IMG/VR virus record: IMGVR_UViG_3300025598_001183
Span: 1-41,103 of that record
DNA: 41,103 nucleotides
Strand: one strand, 5' to 3'
Source: a virus
Made by a program: the position numbers and the translations under genes
Notes under the pieces: model-generated
The model's database searches: none
The model's input: only the letters and a program-made list of their open reading frames with translations
What the model was told of the DNA's origin: nothing
In this document: positions 16,958-25,340 of the stretch, in pieces
How the letters are laid out: each line of letters begins with the position of its first letter
Position numbering within the stretch: position 1 is the stretch's first letter

Positions 16958-16981
16958 TACTATTATTAATGGAGCTTTTTT
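16934..16981 (+). terminator. Long terminator-like hairpin containing the dnaJ promoter
   Basis: The outer stem AAGCTCTATTAA / TTAATGGAGCTT has 12 pairs including one G-U. The inner stem ATAGTA / TACTAT has a TAAT loop. The run TTTTTT follows at 16976-16981. Readthrough transcripts from upstream would form the hairpin. Transcripts starting at ~16964 lack the left arm. The GGAG at 16971-16974, the likely dnaJ ribosome binding site, lies in the right arm. Confidence 0.75.
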
Positions 16982-16987
16982 ACGACT

Positions 16988-17848
16988 ATGATTGATTATT
17001 ACCAAACACTAGGCGTTAGCGAAGGTGCTAGCCCAGATGAAATTAAACGAGCATACAGATCTTTGGCTAATAAACATCATCCGGACAAGGGTGGGGACCA
17101 AGCCAAATTCAAAGATATTAGTGTTGCCTACGACAACCTAAGCGACCCACAGAAGAAAGCCGAATACGATCAACGTCGTCAGTTTGGCGATCAACCACAA
17201 TTCCATTTCCATACAGGTCAGGGCGGATTTGATCCTTTTGCACAGATGTTTGGCGGCGGACATCCGTTTGGAGATATCTTTGGCCAAATGCGTGGACACC
17301 CAGGACAGGGTAGACGCAATAGAGATCTAAACATACAATGTCAAATTACACTATTAGAATCATTTACTGGTAAACAGGTTGAAGCTAGTTTTCAATTACC
17401 TAGCGGACGTCAACAAACTGTAATGATAAACTTGCCAGAGGGTGTAATACATGGAGACACTATTCGTTATCAAGGACTAGGAGATGACAGCGTACCACAA
17501 CTGCCTAGAGGTAACCTTAATGTTACAGTAGTTGTTCAACCAGATCCAAACTTTGAACGTAGAGGCGACGACTTATTTACTAATGTAAAAATTACACCTA
17601 TCGAAGCTATGATTGGTTGTAAAAAGACCGTGGCTACACTTGCAGGAGATTCGCTTGAACTAGATATTAGAGCAGGCGTAGAAACTGGAACTGAATATGC
17701 TAGTCATGGCAACGGTTTTAGAAATGTCAACAGCGGTCGTAAAGGCAGATTTGTTGGTGTTATTTACATTGTAACTCCTAAGGTTACTGATCCTACACTA
17801 ATAACACAACTTAAAGAACTCGATGCTAAAATTAGTAACCGCACCTAA
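16988..17848 (+). CDS. dnaJ: DnaJ/CbpA-like co-chaperone (type II J-domain)
   Basis: The protein has 286 residues. The J domain (residues 1-60) carries the HPD motif at 31-33 that stimulates Hsp70 ATPase, in 'KHHPDKGGDQAKFKDISVAY'. A Gly/Phe-rich linker ('GGHPFGDIFGQMRGHPGQG', ~85-105) and two C-terminal beta domains follow. The Cys-rich zinc-finger domain of DnaJ is absent, so this is a CbpA/DjlA-like type II protein. It would work with host DnaK; phages need such helpers for replication or assembly. It overlaps the deformylase gene by 26 bases and is the first gene of the proteostasis operon. Confidence 0.9.
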   Translation: MIDYYQTLGVSEGASPDEIKRAYRSLANKHHPDKGGDQAKFKDISVAYDNLSDPQKKAEYDQRRQFGDQPQFHFHTGQGGFDPFAQMFGGGHPFGDIFGQMRGHPGQGRRNRDLNIQCQITLLESFTGKQVEASFQLPSGRQQTVMINLPEGVIHGDTIRYQGLGDDSVPQLPRGNLNVTVVVQPDPNFERRGDDLFTNVKITPIEAMIGCKKTVATLAGDSLELDIRAGVETGTEYASHGNGFRNVNSGRKGRFVGVIYIVTPKVTDPTLITQLKELDAKISNRT

Positions 17849-18329
17849 TAAGATATTAAAAACTCCTGCTGAAGACTGGCAATTTAGTAACGAGCAAGAC
17901 CGTGCAGATGCTTCTAGCACGGAACAAGCCATGATTGCTGTCATGCAAGCAGAGCGTGGGCGAGGTCTAGCCGCTCAACAAGTTGGTCTTTTGAAACGAG
18001 TGTTTGTTCTTTATATAGAAGAAACTAAACAAACACTGGCCATGTTCAATCCAAAAATATTAAACGCTAGTGAATTCATGCAGGTCGGTGAGGAAGGTTG
18101 TTTAAGTTTCCCCGACCTATGGCTAGAGGTCAAACGTCCTAGTAGTATTGAAGCCGAATATTTTGACACACAGGGAAATAAGTGTATAATAACATTAACA
18201 GGCATTGATGCAAGATGCTTCTGTCATGAACTAGACCACTTAAATGGCGTTTGTTTTACAGACAATATTAGTCCGTTAAAACTGGCAATGGCAATCAAGA
18301 AACAACGTAAACAACAAAGGAAAAAATGA
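17823..18329 (+). CDS. def: Peptide deformylase
   Basis: The protein has 168 residues with all three deformylase motifs: GRGLAAQQVG (residues 46-55), EGCLSFP (91-97, with the metal-binding Cys) and HELDH (135-139, two His ligands and the catalytic Glu). It removes the formyl group from N-terminal Met of nascent proteins. Aquatic phages often carry it, presumably to sustain phage or host protein turnover. The start overlaps the dnaJ end by 26 bases in another frame, and its own stop overlaps the clpA start (ATGA), so the three are translationally coupled. Confidence 0.9.
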   Translation: MLKLVTAPNKILKTPAEDWQFSNEQDRADASSTEQAMIAVMQAERGRGLAAQQVGLLKRVFVLYIEETKQTLAMFNPKILNASEFMQVGEEGCLSFPDLWLEVKRPSSIEAEYFDTQGNKCIITLTGIDARCFCHELDHLNGVCFTDNISPLKLAMAIKKQRKQQRKK

Positions 18330-20602
18330 TGGTTGAACCAAGTGATAATTTACAAGCAGTGTTTGAACGAGCAATCGAAACTGCAAAAAAACTACATCAC
18401 GAATATCTAACAATAGAACATTTGTTGTTTGCTATGTTATCGGATCCTTCGTTTGGAGAATCTATAGAAGGGTTTGGTGCAAATTTAGAAAATCTTAAAC
18501 AAGACTTATCAGATTACTTACAAAATAAATGTGCTGAAATTACAGTAGAAGATGTAGTAGTTAAACCTCGTAAGACACAAGCTGTAGAACGTGTACTCAA
18601 TCGCGCATTCACACAAGTGTTATTCAACGGTCGTCAACGTATCGAACCCACTGATGTATTCCTTGCAATGATTGGTGAAAAACGCAGTTGGAGTCATTAC
18701 TATATCCAAAAAGCAAACATTGATAAAGACAAATTCAATGACTACATTAACAATACTGTAGAAGAAGCAGAGGACGAACCACAAGATCAACAAGGTGATC
18801 GTGCATTAAAAGCCTTTACTAGCAATCTTAACGATCTAGTACAAAAACAAAAGATTGATCCAGTTATTGGTCGTGTAGATGAACTAGAAAACATCGCATT
18901 GGCATTGGGTCGACGCAGTAAGAACAACGTAATCTTAGTTGGAGATCCCGGTGTTGGTAAAACTGCCATTGCAGAAGGACTGGCATACAACATTGTTAAT
19001 GGTGCTGTTCCAGAATTCCTTAAAGATTACAAAGTCTACAGTTTAGACATTTCAGCTATGTTAGCTGGTAGTAAGTATCGTGGAGACTTTGAAGAACGTT
19101 TCAAATTCGTTATCAAAGCACTACAGAAGAAAGGTAAGACAGTATTGTTTATCGACGAAGCACACATGATCAGTGGTGCTGGTTCAGCAAGCAACTCTGC
19201 TAACGATCTTGCTAACATGATGAAACCTGCGCTCAGTCGTGGCAACATCAAAGTAGTTGCATCAACTACATGGGAAGAATATCGTAAACACTTTGAAAAG
19301 GATCGTGCTTTGATGCGTCGTTTCCAACGCATCACTGTTGATGAGCCAACTATGGAAGTTACTCGACAGATTCTTAAAGGTATTAAGAAATACTATGAAG
19401 GTTTCCATAAAGTTAAAATTCGTGATGATGCCATTGATTCTGCTATTAAGTTGTCTATCAAATATCAAACAGATAAGAAGCTTCCAGATAAGGCAATTGA
19501 CTTGATTGACGTAGCATGTTCACGTTTTAACTTAAAACTTGCAGATGAACGAATCATTGGAGAACGTGAAATTCAATACGAACTTGCTAAAATGATTCAA
19601 ATGCCTGAAGAAAAGATTATGGAAACTGAATCCAGTAATCTTTCTAGTTTGCAAGACAATCTACAAAAAGAAGTCTATGGGCAAGATCTTGCTATTGAAG
19701 AAATTGTAGATAAAATTATGGTTGCACAAGCTGGATTGAAATCAGAGAACAAACCTATCGGGTCATTTGTGTTTATGGGGCCAACTGGTTGCGGTAAGAC
19801 CGAAACTGCCAAGAGTCTTGCTAAGAACTTGGGTGTCAAACTACTACGTTTCGACATGTCAGAATACCAGGAGAAGCATAGCATCTCCAAGCTAATCGGT
19901 AGTCCTCCAGGCTATGTTGGTTTTGAAGAAAATGCAGGCTTGTTGATTACACAGATTCAAGAGAATCCAAATGCTGTTTTGTTGTTTGACGAAGTAGAAA
20001 AATCGCATCCAGATGTTACAACTGTACTGTTGCAAATGATGGATAATGGATTTATTACTGGTTCAAATGGCAAACGTGCAGATTGCCGCAATTTAATCTT
20101 GATTCTTACAACTAATGCTGGTGCCCAAGATGCTGAAAAGAATACAATTGGCTTTGGTACGCAAGAAAAAGAATACAGTGATAAAGACTTGAAGAAGTTC
20201 TTCACTCCTGAATTCCGCAATCGCTTAGACGGCATTATGACATTTAACAAGTTGGGCAAAGAAGCAATGACTAAAGTTGTTGTTAAATTTATTGATGAAC
20301 TTCGCGGCCAAATTAAAGAAAAAGGCATCAAGATCAAACTAGATAAGGAAAGTACTAATTGGCTTATTGCCAAAGGATTCGATCCTAAGATGGGTGCTCG
20401 TCCGTTACAACGTGTAATTGATAAAGAAATTAAACGTCCGTTATCTAAATTGATGTTGTTTGGTGATTTGAAAAATGGTGGTTTATTAAATATCACTGTG
20501 CAAAATGATAAGTTATTATTAGTTGCAGTTCCTAAAGAACCTAAAGTGCAACTATTAAGTGTAGATCCAGTAGTATCATTATTAGACGAAAATGCTTTAT
20601 AA
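18326..20602 (+). CDS. clpA: ClpA-like AAA+ unfoldase
   Basis: The protein has 758 residues, the length of E. coli ClpA. An N-domain (~1-145) precedes two AAA+ modules with Walker A 'GDPGVGKT' (~206) and 'GPTGCGKT' (~486), Walker B 'VLFIDEAH' and 'VLLFDEVE', and 'TPEFRNRLD'. Near residue 608 the tripeptide IGF occupies the loop that docks ClpA/ClpX into ClpP. The phage encodes no ClpP in this window, so it probably drives host ClpP. The N-domain that binds the adaptor ClpS is kept. The likely role is targeted degradation of host or phage proteins. It follows deformylase without a gap (ATGATG start). Confidence 0.9.
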   Translation: MMVEPSDNLQAVFERAIETAKKLHHEYLTIEHLLFAMLSDPSFGESIEGFGANLENLKQDLSDYLQNKCAEITVEDVVVKPRKTQAVERVLNRAFTQVLFNGRQRIEPTDVFLAMIGEKRSWSHYYIQKANIDKDKFNDYINNTVEEAEDEPQDQQGDRALKAFTSNLNDLVQKQKIDPVIGRVDELENIALALGRRSKNNVILVGDPGVGKTAIAEGLAYNIVNGAVPEFLKDYKVYSLDISAMLAGSKYRGDFEERFKFVIKALQKKGKTVLFIDEAHMISGAGSASNSANDLANMMKPALSRGNIKVVASTTWEEYRKHFEKDRALMRRFQRITVDEPTMEVTRQILKGIKKYYEGFHKVKIRDDAIDSAIKLSIKYQTDKKLPDKAIDLIDVACSRFNLKLADERIIGEREIQYELAKMIQMPEEKIMETESSNLSSLQDNLQKEVYGQDLAIEEIVDKIMVAQAGLKSENKPIGSFVFMGPTGCGKTETAKSLAKNLGVKLLRFDMSEYQEKHSISKLIGSPPGYVGFEENAGLLITQIQENPNAVLLFDEVEKSHPDVTTVLLQMMDNGFITGSNGKRADCRNLILILTTNAGAQDAEKNTIGFGTQEKEYSDKDLKKFFTPEFRNRLDGIMTFNKLGKEAMTKVVVKFIDELRGQIKEKGIKIKLDKESTNWLIAKGFDPKMGARPLQRVIDKEIKRPLSKLMLFGDLKNGGLLNITVQNDKLLLVAVPKEPKVQLLSVDPVVSLLDENAL

Positions 20603-21218
20603 AACAACTACACGGCTATTCAAAGGACTATATCAGTACAAAATTGTGCTGGTATGTCCTGCCGCAAGTTGGTTTAGAAATGGCATGGAGGATGCACTAA
20701 CAAATTTACAGCAAGTGGATCTTAAGAAACCATTGCTTAACTCTTATCGAAATACATATATCAAGACTCAAGATCAATTAGATTATGCTCTCAAGTTACA
20801 CGCAACATTGAACAGCATGTCTGATATTGATATCAGAGTCGAAAGTCCGTGGATTAGCGTTTATACTAATAGTAAAACCGATATAGATAAACTTGCAAAA
20901 GTAGATCCTGCACAAGTAAAATACATTACCGAACCAGCCAACAACATCAAACCTGCTGATGGCGAAGTTATAATGCCAAAAATGCCGTTTGATTATCGTT
21001 GTACCTTGGGTAAAACTACTCACGAGCATGATGCATTTGTAACTTGGGCGGAATCTAATAAAAAGCTCAAGCTGACCAAGAGTTGTAAACGAGATCTATT
21101 GAAACCTCGCAGTTGGGGTGGTACTCACTTTTATGTAGCTGGTGATAACAACTTATTGCTGGCAAAAATGCACTTAGGCGGGTCTATATCCAAGGTCGAA
21201 CGCATAATCAAAGCCTAG
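20592..21218 (+). CDS. Conserved phage protein of unknown function
   Basis: The protein has 208 residues and overlaps the clpA end by 11 bases. It begins 'MLYKTTTRLFKGLYQYKIVL' and contains a Trp/Arg-rich tail ('RDLLKPRSWGGTHFYVAGDN') and 'TLNSMSDIDIRVESPWISVY'. It has no signal peptide, membrane segment or known catalytic motif. It is encoded as the fourth gene of the dnaJ-def-clpA unit, so it could be a substrate adaptor for the unfoldase. That is a guess from gene order only. Confidence 0.5.
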   Translation: MLYKTTTRLFKGLYQYKIVLVCPAASWFRNGMEDALTNLQQVDLKKPLLNSYRNTYIKTQDQLDYALKLHATLNSMSDIDIRVESPWISVYTNSKTDIDKLAKVDPAQVKYITEPANNIKPADGEVIMPKMPFDYRCTLGKTTHEHDAFVTWAESNKKLKLTKSCKRDLLKPRSWGGTHFYVAGDNNLLLAKMHLGGSISKVERIIKA

Positions 21219-21236
21219 TTTGTTCGTGCTAAAAGC

Positions 21237-21244
21237 GATAAATA
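21237..21244 (+). promoter_or_regulatory. Candidate late promoter (GATAAATA)
   Basis: GATAAATA followed by CT is the closest match in the window to the T4 late element TATAAATA. It lies at the start of the intergenic region before the block of candidate head-internal proteins, 46 bases upstream of the first ATG. Confidence 0.5.
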
Positions 21245-21262
21245 CTCTAAATACAGAGTATT
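21241..21262 (+). repeat. Perfect 8-bp inverted repeat before the head-protein block
   Basis: AATACTCT and AGAGTATT flank the 6-base loop AAATAC. It overlaps the candidate late promoter and is not followed by a T-run, so it is not a standard terminator. It could be a transcript 5' hairpin protecting the message or a protein-binding site. Confidence 0.5.
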
Positions 21263-21289
21263 CTGTTATACATTTATTACGGGCAATTT

Positions 21290-21661
21290 ATGCGAATCCA
21301 AGAATTATTAGAAAACGCGAATTTCAAACAAGAAGATTTCGTTAAAAAAACAGGCGACAAGGAAGAAATAGATTTCGATTTGCCTGACGATCTAGTACAC
21401 TTCATGCACAATGACGATCATGCCTATCGTCGTCATATCTACCCCGTAATTTCACAATGCACTATACTAATTAAGAAAAAGAAACCAACACAAAGTAAAA
21501 TGTTTGCAGAAGCCATCAAAGAGTGCTATAAAATCTATTCTAAAAAATTCCCTATACGAGCATTGCCTGACGAGTTAGATGAAGAACAGCTAGAAGAAAC
21601 TTGTAATAAAATACATGATGAATTTATCAAGCATGTAAAAGAAGGCAAATACAAGGATTAA
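21290..21661 (+). CDS. Putative head-associated protein, unknown function
   Basis: The protein has 123 residues. Its first residues MRIQELLENANF fit the pattern M-x-x-(K/R/Q)-(E/D)-(F/L)-(L/I) shared by several neighbours and resembling the T4 internal-protein capsid-targeting start (MKTYQEFIAE). The rest is charged and helical ('DDLVHFMHNDDHAYRRHIYP' etc.) with no known motif. It opens the block of candidate head-internal proteins after a late-type promoter and a hairpin. The stop is followed by the next ATG one base later. Head targeting is inferred only from the N-terminus. Confidence 0.5.
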   Translation: MRIQELLENANFKQEDFVKKTGDKEEIDFDLPDDLVHFMHNDDHAYRRHIYPVISQCTILIKKKKPTQSKMFAEAIKECYKIYSKKFPIRALPDELDEEQLEETCNKIHDEFIKHVKEGKYKD

Positions 21662-21662
21662 T

Positions 21663-23519
21663 ATGCTGTTACGTGAATTATTCCTTAATGTTAGGAAACC
21701 TATTAATGAAGGCGGCAATATATGGCCAGAGTCTGAAAACTTTGATCAAGCTATTGCTCAACATCTTGCGCATGAGACCAACAGATATCTAAGCGGTGTC
21801 AAAACAAGTGTACATTTAATCGGTAGTGCCGCAACTCCTACTCCCGGAAAGATGAGCGGAGATTTAGACGTCATGGTAGATCTTAATCAACTGATGCAAC
21901 AGTTTGGTACTAAAGACGGAAAAACTACTCGTGTTGAATTAGAAAAATATTTGCAATCAAAAGGACTACAAACTAAAAAAACCGGAGTGACTGTACACAT
22001 TTTGTTACCGTACAAGAACAAGTTTTATCAGGTTGATATTAAGGCAGTCGGTAATGCTGAGAAGGTACATTTATTCCACCATCATAACATACCTGCTGGC
22101 AGCCCTTATAAAGGTGTCCACAAACAAATGATGATGAACGCACTAGCAAGTAGTCAGGGTATGCTATGGAGTCCAGACGAAGGACTGTATGCTCGCAACG
22201 AACTAGGTAAAAAAGCTGACTTTATCAGTGATGACCTGAATGTAATTGCTAAAAAGTTATTGGGTAAACATGCCAAAGGATCTGATTTAGGCAGTGTAGA
22301 AAGTATACTAGCCGCTATTCCAGATGAAGCCCGTCGTAATGAAATTTTCCAACAGGCCAGCAGTGGTGCAAGTTGGCAAGCAGTTAGCCCGACTCCAATA
22401 ACTGAAGCGGCAGCTCCGACAGTTGGCCGTAAATATCAACACGTCGAAGACCTAGTGTTTACCGGTATTCCTAGTAAAGGCATACCTGCTGGATCCAAGG
22501 CAGGCATACATGCCATAAGAATATTAAAGACCATGTCCCATGTTGGCAAAGGTATAGAATTAAAATGGGACGGCAGTCCAGTAATATATTGGGGTCGAGA
22601 CGAGAATGGAGTATTCCACATGTATCCTAAAAATGCTTGGGATTATATGAAACGTGGTACTACTCATACCAAGAGTGGTGTTACTACCATGATGAATGAT
22701 CCAGATGATGTTGCTATGTTTATTTTAGGTACAGGAAAAACAGAGCCTGGACAAGAAGAACAACGCAGAGCATTTGCTCAAGGGCTTGCAGATTTATGGC
22801 CGTTGTTTGAAAGTATTAGTCCCAAAAAAGGTTTTATTGAAGGCGGTATATTATTCAGTCCACTGAAGCCAGCCGAACTAAATCCCGACACTAACGAATA
22901 TGATTTTCAACCTAATATAACTAAATTCCATATACCAGCTAAAAGCAAATTAGGTATTAGAATTGGAAAAGCACAAATGATGGTAGCCGCTACAGGTTAC
23001 TATACACATATCGGTGCTGACGAAACAAGATATCCTGAAGCTGAAAAATTATCAAATGCTCAAGTAATTGTGCAAGGTACAACATACACTGAAAATGCAG
23101 CCAAAGTTGACCAGGAAGGAATAAAACATGCAGAAACATTTATTAATCAAAATAAAGCCGCTATCGATAGTTTTGTTGCCGGTCAACCTGGTTTAAGTAA
23201 ACCTGGCGATGTACTCTATACTTTCTATAATCAACATTTACGTATTGCTGGAGTAAAACAAAAATTCCAAGAATGGGCTATGGGTAAACTCAGTAATACA
23301 CAAGCACAAAAAATTCTAAGTCATCCAGGACTGGATGCAATACTAACTGCGGTAGAATTATTGTCTCATGAAAAGATGAAAATTATTTCAGTATTAAGTA
23401 GTGGCACTCATCAAAATATTAGACAAACTAATCCTGAAGGATATGTATATCAAGATCCTGATACCGGACAGTTTGTCAAAGCTATCGACCAAGCCAATTG
23501 GGCTCCAAGGAAAGACTAA
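21663..23519 (+). CDS. Pol-beta nucleotidyltransferase fused to a ligase-like KWDG domain
   Basis: The protein has 618 residues. The N-terminal domain (~40-180) has the Pol-beta superfamily signature: G54-S55 followed after 11 residues by D67-x-D69 ('GKMSGDLDVMVD') and a third Asp, D125, in 'YQVDIKAVG'. The C-terminal region has 'IELKWDGSPVIYWGRD' with K301-x-D303-G304, the motif I lysine of ATP-dependent ligases and capping enzymes, plus 'GFIEGGILFSP' that may be a later ligase motif. Similar KWDG-type proteins occur in cyanomyoviruses. The start 'MLLRELFLNVRKPINEGG' resembles a capsid-targeting sequence with a gp21-type cleavage site (IN-E/G). It might be a virion-packaged RNA or DNA end-repair enzyme; activity is not proven. 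Confidence 0.65.
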   Translation: MLLRELFLNVRKPINEGGNIWPESENFDQAIAQHLAHETNRYLSGVKTSVHLIGSAATPTPGKMSGDLDVMVDLNQLMQQFGTKDGKTTRVELEKYLQSKGLQTKKTGVTVHILLPYKNKFYQVDIKAVGNAEKVHLFHHHNIPAGSPYKGVHKQMMMNALASSQGMLWSPDEGLYARNELGKKADFISDDLNVIAKKLLGKHAKGSDLGSVESILAAIPDEARRNEIFQQASSGASWQAVSPTPITEAAAPTVGRKYQHVEDLVFTGIPSKGIPAGSKAGIHAIRILKTMSHVGKGIELKWDGSPVIYWGRDENGVFHMYPKNAWDYMKRGTTHTKSGVTTMMNDPDDVAMFILGTGKTEPGQEEQRRAFAQGLADLWPLFESISPKKGFIEGGILFSPLKPAELNPDTNEYDFQPNITKFHIPAKSKLGIRIGKAQMMVAATGYYTHIGADETRYPEAEKLSNAQVIVQGTTYTENAAKVDQEGIKHAETFINQNKAAIDSFVAGQPGLSKPGDVLYTFYNQHLRIAGVKQKFQEWAMGKLSNTQAQKILSHPGLDAILTAVELLSHEKMKIISVLSSGTHQNIRQTNPEGYVYQDPDTGQFVKAIDQANWAPRKD

Positions 23520-24808
23520 TGTTATTACGTGAATTTCTTAATCGTACCGGAGAAGGCAAGGCCGCAGTAGTTGGTTGGGGGCGAGGCATGGGTCACAAAG
23601 GACACATGTTCTTGGCCAGTAGTGTCCTTACACAGGCAAAAGATACAGGTGCAGATCCTTATTTTGTTGTTAGCAGAACTATTGGCAAGGACGATCCAAT
23701 CACTCCAGAAGAAAAATTATCAATCTACAAACGAGTATTTCCCAAGCACGGACATATTTTTCATACTGCTACAGACGAAATGCCAGATTTAACTCGTGTG
23801 TTGCAACAATTAAGTAAACATGGTTATACTGATGTTACAGTTGTTGTAGGTGCAGATCAAGTCAAGGCATTGAGCTACGTAAAACAATATAATGGACATC
23901 CAGATAAAGCAGGGAATATCCCATACAGTTTCAACAGCCTAAATGTTATTGCACGTCAAGAAACAAATGATCCTAGCAAAGAACAAGAAGGTCCACGTGC
24001 CACTCCAATGCGAGCTATACTGCAAGATCCCAATGCTACAGAAGAAGAAAAGTTTGCGGCATGGCGTGATGCTATGAGTCCAGAACTCAGTGATGACGAA
24101 GTACGTGATTTAATGCACAAAGCACAACAGCGCATGAGTGATCCTTCATTTGGTAAGACACCGAAAAAACCTAAAAAAGAAAAAGTTGCAGATGAAAGCA
24201 TGATGGGTTTTTTGGCAAAAACTACTAAGCCTGCTGTTAAAAAAACATCAACTAGTGCAGAAGAAATGCGAAAGTATTTTGAAAAAGAAAAAGCTAACGA
24301 ATTACCTAAAGTTGTCAGTGATTTAGATAAGAAAAAAATCCAACGAGTACATACTAGATCAGATGAAAATTCGATTAAATATGCTAATAAACTAATAAGA
24401 GAAATGAGAGCAAAAGAATTTACAAGACAACATCTGTCAGAACTTAGCGTTAAGCCAGCTATGCCCATACATCCAGAACTTGATCAACACGGTCAGGGTG
24501 CGTATCTAGCACGTGACGTTGGAGGGTACGATCGTGTGTACCACATGAATCGTCTATGGATGGCTATGGCCATGGCTGACGGAAAATCATCCGGAAAAAT
24601 TCCAGGCGCAAATGCATCCAGTTGGAGTGAGAAATATAATACTATACACCCTTTTAGTGATGCAGATGATTTGAAAATACAAGCGGCCCTAAAAACTGTG
24701 CCTAGTGATCACGGACATATTGCAAAAGATCACAAGAGCAAAGAACATGATGATGTTAATAAAACTAGCCCTGTGGCTAAACCTAAACGTAACAAGTACG
24801 GTGTATAA
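23519..24808 (+). CDS. Cytidylyltransferase-like protein fused to a second phage domain
   Basis: The start is the ATG overlapping the upstream stop (TAATG); an earlier in-frame codon lies inside the previous gene and is rejected. The protein has 429 residues. 'GRGMGHKGHMFL' contains the HxGH motif of nucleotidyltransferases (H26, H29) and 'VVVGADQV' and 'GPRATPMRAIL' fit the rest of the fold, as in cyanophage cytidylyltransferase-like proteins. Their substrate is unknown. From about residue 296 (base 24404) a second domain begins with 'MRAKEF', matching the start of the following gene, and both end in the same 13-residue tail (SPVAKPKRNKYGV). This suggests fusion of a paralogue. It has a capsid-targeting-like N-terminus (MLLREFLNR). 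Confidence 0.65.
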   Translation: MLLREFLNRTGEGKAAVVGWGRGMGHKGHMFLASSVLTQAKDTGADPYFVVSRTIGKDDPITPEEKLSIYKRVFPKHGHIFHTATDEMPDLTRVLQQLSKHGYTDVTVVVGADQVKALSYVKQYNGHPDKAGNIPYSFNSLNVIARQETNDPSKEQEGPRATPMRAILQDPNATEEEKFAAWRDAMSPELSDDEVRDLMHKAQQRMSDPSFGKTPKKPKKEKVADESMMGFLAKTTKPAVKKTSTSAEEMRKYFEKEKANELPKVVSDLDKKKIQRVHTRSDENSIKYANKLIREMRAKEFTRQHLSELSVKPAMPIHPELDQHGQGAYLARDVGGYDRVYHMNRLWMAMAMADGKSSGKIPGANASSWSEKYNTIHPFSDADDLKIQAALKTVPSDHGHIAKDHKSKEHDDVNKTSPVAKPKRNKYGV

Positions 24809-24810
24809 TG
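24767..24810 (+). repeat. Direct repeat copy 1 encoding a shared C-terminal tail
   Basis: A 44-base segment encodes 'SPVAKPKRNKYGV', the stop and the overlapping ATG of the next gene. It recurs at 25297-25340 with two mismatches. Identity over the stop and start junction points to duplication of a whole gene end. Confidence 0.8.
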
Positions 24811-25338
24811 AGAGCTAAAGAATTTATTACAGAATCAGAAAAGGCCGTCTTGCTACGTAAAACTATTGCTCAATCTGAAAAAGAGGGTAAGAAAACTCAG
24901 CCAGCTGTTCCTTATAAAGCCAAGCATTATAAATCAGGTAGATACGGTGTGCCAACTGGCGTAGATCCACACGATGTACACAGTCAAACACAAGGCCCAG
25001 ATGAATATGGTAGTCTAAGGGGAGAAGTTCCATTGGAAGCGCAGGCCGCTATGCCAGGAGCATTTAGTATAGAAGATTTGCCAAGCGACTTCTATGGAGT
25101 GTACAGATTAGGGCTAGGACTTGCGGCAGGTGATCGTAATATTGCCGCTGCCGATAATTTTGGTAAGCACCCATTTATTATGCCGTTTGCACCTGAAGAG
25201 CATGCCAAGTTTGAAAAAGAAATTAAACGTCAAGGTCACAAGACCAAGTTGAGAACAACTAAAGACAGTTTAGAACTGTCAACTAACAATACTGTCAGCC
25301 CGGTGGCTAAACCAAAACGTAACAAGTACGGTGTATAA
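24808..25338 (+). CDS. Putative head-associated protein, paralogue of preceding C-terminal domain
   Basis: The protein has 176 residues. It starts MRAKEFITESEK, close to the T4 capsid-targeting motif (EFI.E) with IT-E/S as a potential prohead-protease site. The middle ('DFYGVYRLGLGLAAGDRN', then 'HPFIMPFAPEEHAKFEKEIK') parallels 'YDRVYHMNRLWMAMAMADG' and 'NTIHPFSDADDLKIQAAL' in the preceding gene, a fold pattern I also recall from cyanophage proteins. The C-terminal 13 residues are identical to those of its upstream neighbour. It overlaps both neighbours by one base (TAATG). Its function is unknown; a virion role is inferred. Confidence 0.55.
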   Translation: MRAKEFITESEKAVLLRKTIAQSEKEGKKTQPAVPYKAKHYKSGRYGVPTGVDPHDVHSQTQGPDEYGSLRGEVPLEAQAAMPGAFSIEDLPSDFYGVYRLGLGLAAGDRNIAAADNFGKHPFIMPFAPEEHAKFEKEIKRQGHKTKLRTTKDSLELSTNNTVSPVAKPKRNKYGV

Positions 25339-25340
25339 TG
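25297..25340 (+). repeat. Direct repeat copy 2 encoding a shared C-terminal tail
   Basis: Second copy of the 44-base segment at 24767-24810 (42/44 identical). It ends the 176-residue gene and overlaps the start of the Dps-like gene. Confidence 0.8.

Noticed and set aside
23498-23518. Longer start for the cytidylyltransferase-like gene
   Set aside because: The extension lies in the end of the previous gene, whereas ATG at 23519 gives a TAATG overlap and the shared MLLREF start.
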